From Bermanella sp044597725 (GTDB taxonomy: Bacteria; Pseudomonadota; Gammaproteobacteria; Pseudomonadales; Oceanobacteraceae): 64,000 nt of DNA. A program made the translations under genes and the position numbers. Below the pieces are notes generated by a model. The model was given only the letters and a program-made list of their open reading frames with translations. It searched no databases and was not told where the DNA came from. Every line of letters begins with the position of its first letter. Within the stretch, counting starts at the first letter, position 1. Where the stretch lies: contig NZ_CP139003.1 of the NCBI RefSeq assembly GCF_044597725.1, positions 1 to 64,000 of the forward strand. The letters run 5' to 3'. Below are positions 58,520-64,000 of this stretch, one piece after another.

Positions 58520-59020
58520 ATGAACCTTAAAAGAGTACTAATATTCGCTTTCGTAATCATCAGCTCGACGGCTCAATCGGACACACTGGTTTTATCTGAT
58601 AAATTAAAGCTTGAATATGCAAGACCTTTATTAATATCACATACGGAAAACCAATTAACAATCAAATACCCTAGCAACACAATCTCTCATAACATAGTTA
58701 ATGCGAATACCATGTATCCATCTCTTGATTTAACAGGATACTTGAGACCATATATTTATATGCTATTCGATAAGAAAGGAAATCAAGAATTGCCTGTTAC
58801 CATTAGGAATCTAGCTTTACAGCAAAGAGAGGTGATGGGCTTAAATAACCGAAAAGGTATTGTTAAGAAAAAAGAACATTATGAACTATATGCCTCGTAC
58901 GATGCAAAACATGAGATTTCTCATATATTTTTATTAGAAAAACTCAGGGTACATCATTTCGCTATCGATGGTAGCTACGAATATTTGAACACTGTCATTA
59001 ATGGAATTAAGGAGAGGTAA
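58520..59020 (+). CDS. exported hypothetical protein
   Basis: 166 residues with a signal peptide (about 1-21, ending AQS). The mature part has no recognised motif: basic C-terminus and beta-rich middle (LTIKYPSNTISHNIV). CGGAG lies before the ATG. It ends one base before the next gene, so the two are transcribed together. As with the genes on the other side of the repeat, a secreted protein of this size in an accessory module may be an immunity or small envelope protein; the function is unknown. Confidence 0.65.
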   Translation: MNLKRVLIFAFVIISSTAQSDTLVLSDKLKLEYARPLLISHTENQLTIKYPSNTISHNIVNANTMYPSLDLTGYLRPYIYMLFDKKGNQELPVTIRNLALQQREVMGLNNRKGIVKKKEHYELYASYDAKHEISHIFLLEKLRVHHFAIDGSYEYLNTVINGIKER

Positions 59021-59021
59021 A

Positions 59022-59342
59022 ATGGATGCAAGAAACAAGGATGATTTAAGGGATTTTTTGATTGAGGTATTTGGTAGTAAAGCTCAAAAATGGACAATGA
59101 CCGACCGAATGTTTGAATTAACATTTGAACGTTTAAGAGACTCTGGATCATGCTCTGATTTAATGGATTTGGTACCTCGACCTTATGCAATAGGAAAACA
59201 GCCAATAAAATGGCTCTCAAAAGAGATCCGAGGACAAGTCATTCGTCAATTAAAAGATCGAAAAAAACATTATGCTACTTGTTTGGCCGCCGTTTCTTGG
59301 CACTCCGCTCATAAGTTTAGTATGGCGTCTCAAGGTATCTAA
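59022..59342 (+). CDS. hypothetical basic cytosolic protein
   Basis: 106 residues from the ATG at 59022, which has AAGGAGAGG upstream; the longer frame from 59001 is not favoured. It is soluble, basic and mostly helical (KDDLRDFLIEVFG, DRMFELTFERLRD, SKEIRGQVIRQLKDRKKH). No family recognised. Translationally linked to the exported protein one base upstream. Its basic helices would fit nucleic-acid or protein binding, but that is only a guess. Confidence 0.6.
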   Translation: MDARNKDDLRDFLIEVFGSKAQKWTMTDRMFELTFERLRDSGSCSDLMDLVPRPYAIGKQPIKWLSKEIRGQVIRQLKDRKKHYATCLAAVSWHSAHKFSMASQGI

Positions 59343-59446
59343 CCTTGTGGTCGATTTATCACTTTTAATTATCGCAATACAGCCACGATAAAACTCTTCC
59401 CGTCATGCTTAAAATAATTGAAATTGTAGAGGATTTAGCCCCTTTT

Positions 59447-59478
59447 GCGGGGGTCGCCTACGGCTCCGGCCGCACTAC
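59447..59478 (+). repeat. dispersed GGGGGTCGC repeat, copy 7
   Basis: Complete 32-bp forward copy: GCGGGGGTCGCCTACGGCTC, then CGGCCGCACTAC. It borders the composite core on the left. Confidence 0.87.
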
Positions 59479-59631
59479 TTATTTTGAGGAATCAAAAGAT
59501 TGCGGTTTTCGAGGAGCATGCATAAAGCGAGCGGCGTCACGAGCCACGGATGGCCTATAGGGATATATTTACGGCGTCCGTGAGACTATGGATACTACTC
59601 GGAAAGCGGGGCGGCTTTCAAAAACCTAATT
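59479..59631 (+). repeat. composite repeat core, copy B
   Basis: About 150 bases, same family as 42937-43080 and, in its left part (TTATTTTGAGGAATCAAAAG), as 54259-54300. Here it is flanked on both sides by direct copies of the 31-bp repeat, giving a unit of about 215 bases. Confidence 0.75.
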
Positions 59632-59662
59632 ACGGGGGTCGCTTAGGCTCCGACCGCACTAC
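59632..59662 (+). repeat. dispersed GGGGGTCGC repeat, copy 8
   Basis: Forward copy, GACC type (ACGGGGGTCGCTTAGGCTCC, then GACCGCACTAC). It closes the composite unit 71 bases before the thiolase gene. Confidence 0.85.
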
Positions 59663-59732
59663 TCGCTTGTGGTAAAGCTTGCTACAATCCGCCCTCTATT
59701 TTTGAGCACTTAACGAACAAACAACAAGAGAG

Positions 59733-60926
59733 ATGGTTATGTCCAAGCAAGATTCTGTGGTTATTGTAAGCGGTGTGCGCACCCCTATGGGTGGTTTCCA
59801 AGGCAGCCTTGCGCCTGTTAAAGCGCCTGAGCTTGGTGCCATTGTCATTAAAGAAGCTGTTGTCCGCGCGGGTTTAAAGGCCGAAGACATTCAAGAAGTG
59901 GTTATGGGTAACGTGCTGCCTGCAGGTCTAAAACAAGGTCCTGCTCGCCAAGCCATGCGTCAAGCGGGTTTACCCGATGGTACGGGTGCCACAACCATCA
60001 ATAAACTTTGTGGCTCGGGCATGAAAGCTACCATGTTTGCCCACGATATGATTAAGGCTGGCAGCAACGATATTATGGTTGCAGGCGGTATGGAAAGCAT
60101 GACCAATGCGCCGTACATTTTACCGAATGCGCGTAATGGCTACCGCATGGGTCATGGCGATCAGGCCATGGATCACATGTTCTTAGATGGCTTAGAAGAT
60201 GCTGAAACTGGTCGATTAATGGGTAGTTTTGCCCAAGAAGTGGCCGATAAAAAAGGCTACAGCCGCGAAGATATGGACAACTATGCTATTCAGTCTTTAA
60301 CTCGTGCAAAACAAGCCATTGAGGCTGGTTTATTAAAAGATGAAATTGTTCCGGTTACGGTAAAAACTCGTCGTGGTGAAACCCTAGTTGAGCATGATGA
60401 GCAGCCGTTTAATGCAAACATTGAGAAAATTCCTAGCTTGCGTCCTGCCTTTGCTAAAGACGGTACCATTACCGCTGCCAATGCGTCGTCTATTTCCGAT
60501 GGTGCGTCGGCCCTTGTATTAATGCGTGAAAGCGAAGCTGAAGCCCGTGGTCTTAAGCCTTTAGCGCGCATTGTTGGCCATGCTACGCAATCGCAGCACC
60601 CAAGCGAATTTACCATTGCTCCCGTTGGTGCCATTGAAAACTTGTTCGCCAAAACTGGTTGGAGCAAAGACGATGTTGATCTATATGAGATTAACGAAGC
60701 CTTTGCCATGGTTGCCATGATGCCAATTAAAGAGCTTGGCCTCGACCCTGAAACCGTTAACATCTTTGGCGGTGCCTGTGCACAAGGTCACCCTGTTGGC
60801 TCTACTGGTTCGCGCCTAATTGTAACCTTGATGAACGCACTTAAGCATAAAGGTAAATCAAAAGGTGTTGCGGCACTTTGTATTGGTGGTGGTGAAGCCA
60901 CGGCCATGGCCATCGAACTACTATAA
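59733..60926 (+). CDS. acetyl-CoA C-acetyltransferase (thiolase)
   Basis: 397-residue thiolase: joins or cleaves acetyl-CoA units in beta-oxidation or acetoacetyl-CoA formation. The nucleophilic cysteine is in INKLCGSGMK (near 93), the second-site motifs are NEAFA (with its catalytic region), GHPVGSTG with the active histidine, and CIGGGEA with the second cysteine near the end. A second in-frame ATG two codons on (59739) is an alternative start. Its exact substrate range cannot be read from motifs. The hairpin after it is the likely 3' end. Confidence 0.94.
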   Translation: MVMSKQDSVVIVSGVRTPMGGFQGSLAPVKAPELGAIVIKEAVVRAGLKAEDIQEVVMGNVLPAGLKQGPARQAMRQAGLPDGTGATTINKLCGSGMKATMFAHDMIKAGSNDIMVAGGMESMTNAPYILPNARNGYRMGHGDQAMDHMFLDGLEDAETGRLMGSFAQEVADKKGYSREDMDNYAIQSLTRAKQAIEAGLLKDEIVPVTVKTRRGETLVEHDEQPFNANIEKIPSLRPAFAKDGTITAANASSISDGASALVLMRESEAEARGLKPLARIVGHATQSQHPSEFTIAPVGAIENLFAKTGWSKDDVDLYEINEAFAMVAMMPIKELGLDPETVNIFGGACAQGHPVGSTGSRLIVTLMNALKHKGKSKGVAALCIGGGEATAMAIELL

Positions 60927-60942
60927 ACTCTGCTCGATACAA

Positions 60943-60968
60943 CCAGCCTCCGCATAGTTGGAGGCTGG
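60943..60968 (+). terminator. hairpin after thiolase
   Basis: Perfect 9-bp stem CCAGCCTCC/GGAGGCTGG with an eight-base loop, 17 bases after the thiolase stop. The T-tract is poor (AATGTATTTCCC), so termination may be partial or Rho-dependent. Confidence 0.5.
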
Positions 60969-61161
60969 AATGTATTTCCCCGTCCATTTCATGTACAATT
61001 CGCGCCCTTTTAATCAGGTAATGGGTATTTTTTGGTCATGACTCCGCCCTAGCGCTCAACAATCATCCTATCTAACGCCGTTTTGTCACCTTGTTGGCAC
61101 AATAGTCGGCTACGCTTTTATTTTATTCCCTCTCCAATGAGACTCAAAAAAAGATATTCAC

Positions 61162-62646
61162 ATGATAGATACAATCAAGCGAGATTGGTTCTCGAACGTT
61201 AAAAACGATTTATTAGCAGGTGTCGTGGTTGCGCTGGCGCTTATTCCTGAAGCCATTGCGTTTTCTATTATTGCCGGTGTTGACCCTAAAGTTGGTTTAT
61301 ATGCCTCGTTCTGTATTGCGGTGGTAATCGCATTTGTTGGCGGGCGCCCAGGTATGATCAGTGCGGCCACCGGGGCCATGGCACTTTTGATGGTAACCCT
61401 GGTTAAAGAACATGGGCTTGAATACCTATTAGCCGCCACGTTATTAACCGGTGTACTGCAAATAATTGCGGGCTATTTACAACTGGGTAACCTTATGCGC
61501 TTTGTATCGCGCTCGGTGGTAACGGGGTTTGTTAACGCCCTTGCCATTCTTATTTTTATGGCACAATTACCCGAGCTAACCGATGTTACTTGGCATGTAT
61601 ACGCCATGACAGCCGCTGGCCTTGGTATTATTTATTTGTTCCCACTGTTACCTGTTATCGGTAAAGCGGTTCCATCTCCGCTTGTTTGTATTGTGGTGTT
61701 AACCGCCATTGCCATGATCGTTGGCCTTGATATTCGCACCGTATCCGACATGGGCGAACTACCCGATACCTTACCTATTTTCCTATGGCCGGATGTTCCA
61801 CTTAATTTCGAAACTCTTGCTATTATTTTTCCATATTCTGCAGCGTTAGCGACAGTGGGTTTATTAGAATCGATGATGACCGCCACTATTGTTGATGACT
61901 TGACCGATACAGAAAGTGATAAAAACCGTGAATGTAAAGGCCAAGGTATTGCCAACATTGGTTCTGGTCTTTTAGGCGGCATGGCCGGTTGTGCCATGAT
62001 TGGTCAATCCATTATTAACGTTAAATCGGGAGGCCGAGGTCGCTTATCTACATTTGTTGCAGGTTTGCTGTTACTTATCATGGTGGTCTTTTTAGATGAA
62101 TGGATTGGACAAATTCCAATGGCTGCATTGGTAGCTGTGATGATCATGGTGTCTATTGGTACTTTCTCTTGGGAGTCCATTACTAACCTTAAAAAGCACC
62201 CGCTTTCGACCAATATTGTTATGGTCACAACCGTGGCAGTGGTCGTAGCCACTCACAATCTAGCCATTGGTGTATTTGTGGGCGTGCTATTAGCGGCAAT
62301 GTTCTTTGCCAATAAAATCAGCCGCTTTATGGTGGTTAAAAGTATCAACCAAGATAATAAACGTGTTTATCAGGTTACGGGCCAAGTATTTTTTGCCTCA
62401 GCCGATAAATTTGTTGATGCCTTCGACTTTAAAGAAGCCGCAGAACATGTGATATTAGATCTAAGTCATGCTCATCTTTGGGATATTAGTGCAGTATCAG
62501 CTTTGGACAAGGTGGTTATTAAATTCCGCCGCGAAGGTGCCAATGTTGAAATTAAAGGCATGAACGAAGCCACCGCAACGGTTGTGGATAAGTTTGCCAT
62601 TCACGACAACCCTGAAGAAGTGGAAAAGATGATGGCGGGCCATTAA
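61162..62646 (+). CDS. SulP-family anion transporter with STAS domain
   Basis: 494-residue inner-membrane transporter. About ten to twelve helices (20-390) include the family signature around VALALIPEAIAFSIIAGV and the GRPGMISAATGAMALL region; the cytosolic STAS domain occupies about 405-490 (HVILDLSHAHLWDISAVSALDKVV). SulP proteins move sulfate, bicarbonate or dicarboxylates, usually with sodium or protons; which one is not clear. It lies 25 bases before the universal stress gene, so the pair is an operon, an arrangement seen for SulP proteins in several marine bacteria. Confidence 0.94.
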   Translation: MIDTIKRDWFSNVKNDLLAGVVVALALIPEAIAFSIIAGVDPKVGLYASFCIAVVIAFVGGRPGMISAATGAMALLMVTLVKEHGLEYLLAATLLTGVLQIIAGYLQLGNLMRFVSRSVVTGFVNALAILIFMAQLPELTDVTWHVYAMTAAGLGIIYLFPLLPVIGKAVPSPLVCIVVLTAIAMIVGLDIRTVSDMGELPDTLPIFLWPDVPLNFETLAIIFPYSAALATVGLLESMMTATIVDDLTDTESDKNRECKGQGIANIGSGLLGGMAGCAMIGQSIINVKSGGRGRLSTFVAGLLLLIMVVFLDEWIGQIPMAALVAVMIMVSIGTFSWESITNLKKHPLSTNIVMVTTVAVVVATHNLAIGVFVGVLLAAMFFANKISRFMVVKSINQDNKRVYQVTGQVFFASADKFVDAFDFKEAAEHVILDLSHAHLWDISAVSALDKVVIKFRREGANVEIKGMNEATATVVDKFAIHDNPEEVEKMMAGH

Positions 62647-62671
62647 TGGCCTGTCTCTGAGGAGATTTAGT

Positions 62672-63517
62672 ATGAATATGATTACCGCATGCATCGATGG
62701 ATCAGCCATTTCTACTTCGGTTTGTGATGCCGCAGCTTGGGCGGGCTTGCGTTTAGATGCTCCACTTAAGCTATTACATGTATTAGAAAAAACCAACATA
62801 CCTGCACGCGAAGATTTATCGGGCGCTATTGGTTTAGGCAGCCGCGAGCATTTATTAGACGAGCTAGTACAGCTTGATGAACAACGTGGCAAGCTGGCGT
62901 TAGAGCATGGCAAACACATGCTCGATGATGCCGAAACTCGTGTTACATCAGCCGGCGTTAAACAGGTAGAAAAATTACAGCGTCATGGCAGTCTTTTAGA
63001 ATCACTGCAAACTGTTGAAGAAGATACCCGCATTTTTGTTATGGGTCGCTTAGGTGAAGGCCATGATATTAATAGCCAAGCATTGGGTGCGCATCTTGAA
63101 ACTGTTGTACGTGGTGTTAGTACACCACTGCTGATTACGGTTGGCGAATTCACTGCGCCTAAAAACTTCATGATTGCTTACGATGGCAGCAAAACCGCAC
63201 AAGACGCTCTTGACCGCTTTGTTGATAGCCCATTGTTAAAAGGCTTAAGCGGCTATTTAGTTATGGTAGGCGGCGAAAAAGAACAAGCCCAATTAGACCA
63301 TGCAGCCAATACCTTAAAGCAACATGGTCATGACATTGAAGCGCATTTATTGCAAGGTAATGTGGTTGAAAGTTTAGAGCAATTTAAACAACAGCATAAC
63401 ATTGAGCTTATGGTAATGGGGGCTTTCGGACACTCGCGTTTACGCGAACTGTTTGTGGGCAGCAATACAGCCAAAGTAATGAGTAATAGCAATATTCCTC
63501 TATTAGTTTTGCGTTAA
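62672..63517 (+). CDS. tandem universal stress protein (UspA family)
   Basis: 281 residues containing two Usp domains (about 1-150 and 155-281). The second has the nucleotide-binding motif GAFGHSRLRELFVGSN (GxxGx9G-S/N) intact; the first has a degenerate version (GRLGEGHD...). GAGGAG precedes the ATG. It is co-transcribed with the SulP transporter 25 bases upstream and may modulate it, which is inference. Confidence 0.92.
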   Translation: MNMITACIDGSAISTSVCDAAAWAGLRLDAPLKLLHVLEKTNIPAREDLSGAIGLGSREHLLDELVQLDEQRGKLALEHGKHMLDDAETRVTSAGVKQVEKLQRHGSLLESLQTVEEDTRIFVMGRLGEGHDINSQALGAHLETVVRGVSTPLLITVGEFTAPKNFMIAYDGSKTAQDALDRFVDSPLLKGLSGYLVMVGGEKEQAQLDHAANTLKQHGHDIEAHLLQGNVVESLEQFKQQHNIELMVMGAFGHSRLRELFVGSNTAKVMSNSNIPLLVLR

Positions 63518-63546
63518 TTTTTTCATTTTAAAAGAATAGGTATCGT

Positions 63547-64000
63547 GTGACATCATCAGATTTTGCATCACTTTCATTACATAATAACTTGGTGCAAAAC
63601 CTAACCGACTTAGGTTACACCAGCATGACGCCTATTCAGGCACAAAGCTTGCCCGACATTGTTGCGGGCAAAGACGTCATCGCCCAAGCCAAAACGGGTT
63701 CAGGTAAGACGGCTGCTTTTGCATTAGGCCTACTTAACCGATTAAACGTAAAACAATTTAATGTACAAAGCTTGGTGCTCTGCCCTACGCGGGAACTAGC
63801 CGACCAAGTTGCCAGTGAAATTCGTAAACTGGCGCGTACCATTCATAACATTAAAGTACTTACACTGTGTGGCGGCATGCCATTTGGACCACAAATTGGT
63901 TCATTAGAACACGGTGCTCATATTATTGTAGGAACCCCTGGCCGCATAGAAGAACACATTCGTAAAGGCACACTTGAGCTTGATAACTTATCGGCATTTG
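63547..64000 (+). CDS. dbpA: ATP-dependent RNA helicase DbpA (partial, 3' end beyond window)
   Basis: DEAD-box helicase that assists 50S ribosome assembly. The start is GTG at 63547; residues seen to the window edge include the Q motif (GYTSMTPIQAQSLP), motif I AKTGSGKT, motif Ia PTRELADQ, GG and motif Ib TPGRIEEHI. The C-terminal DbpA RNA-binding domain that would separate it from other DEAD-box proteins lies outside, but the N-terminal sequence pattern (LVQNLTDLGYTSMTPIQ..LPDIVAGKDVIAQAKTGSGK) is DbpA-like. Confidence 0.88.
   Translation, partial: MTSSDFASLSLHNNLVQNLTDLGYTSMTPIQAQSLPDIVAGKDVIAQAKTGSGKTAAFALGLLNRLNVKQFNVQSLVLCPTRELADQVASEIRKLARTIHNIKVLTLCGGMPFGPQIGSLEHGAHIIVGTPGRIEEHIRKGTLELDNLSAF

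Larger units (their letters stand above)
59343..59732. other. intergenic region with two repeat copies and composite core
   Basis: 390 bases without a gene. It contains repeat copies 7 and 8 with the composite core between them, then the thiolase promoter region (about 59663-59732). Confidence 0.6.

Noticed and set aside
54228..59662. Repeats as integron attC sites
   Set aside because: No GTTRRRY core sites and no integrase gene were seen, although the module-bracketing pattern is similar.
60290..60763. 157-codon minus-strand frame inside the thiolase gene
   Set aside because: Antisense shadow of a strongly conserved enzyme.
61100..61150. Sigma-54-like promoter before the SulP gene (TTGGCAC...)
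   Set aside because: The -24 half is present but the -12 half (TTGC) is missing at the required spacing.

Overview
The window looks like the chromosome of a marine, aerobic gammaproteobacterium of the Oceanospirillales/Pseudomonadales type. Evidence is the gammaproteobacterial rRNA operon with tRNA-Ile and tRNA-Ala in the spacer, the tyrS / M23 peptidase / anmK / erpA / argC neighbourhood (also known from Pseudomonas), a moderate GC content, and a lipid-oriented outer-membrane gene set (FadL, a VolA-type lipase lipoprotein, DUF1302/DUF1329, thiolase). The species cannot be fixed by eye.

Layout. 1-5478: rRNA operon on the minus strand (23S, tRNA-Ala, tRNA-Ile, 16S) with three tandem promoters directly behind tyrS; 5S lies off the left edge. 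5479-17494: housekeeping block (tyrS, M23 endopeptidase, anmK, then argC-DUF6776-bactofilin-erpA on the minus strand, clc channel, hemJ, hemL, MATE pump, DUF1439). 17638-27878: LysR regulator, a strong candidate Fur-controlled small RNA (about 19169-19274), cNMP-binding protein, pentapeptide protein, PAS-PAS-GGDEF diguanylate cyclase, DNA polymerase II, parvulin, trxB, and an unusual MshEN-like protein. 27892-38918: a large hybrid histidine kinase with its response regulator, PhoH/PIN ATPase, small unknowns, a YbgA-type protein and a TonB-dependent receptor.

38970-54000: FadL-type transporter, LysR regulator, a pseudo-receiver protein, a MalT-like LuxR regulator, an XRE protein, and the operon lipase-DUF1302-DUF1329. 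The lipase promoter carries a palindrome matching the fatty-acid sensor PsrA consensus, and shares a 16-base motif (14 identical) with the fadL promoter at a similar distance from the start codon. 54228-59662: accessory zone in which a 31-32 bp repeat family recurs between short gene modules: pirin-TauE/SafE; a frameshifted lambda-type lysozyme with two secreted, possibly immunity, proteins; and a second small secreted/cytosolic pair. 59733-64000: thiolase, SulP transporter plus tandem Usp protein, and the start of dbpA.

The points most worth following are the Fur-regulated sRNA candidate, the repeat-bracketed lysozyme/immunity-like island, the dispersed repeat family, the lipid-gene promoter motifs and the tandem rRNA promoters. 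No insertion sequence, CRISPR array or integrase gene was seen.
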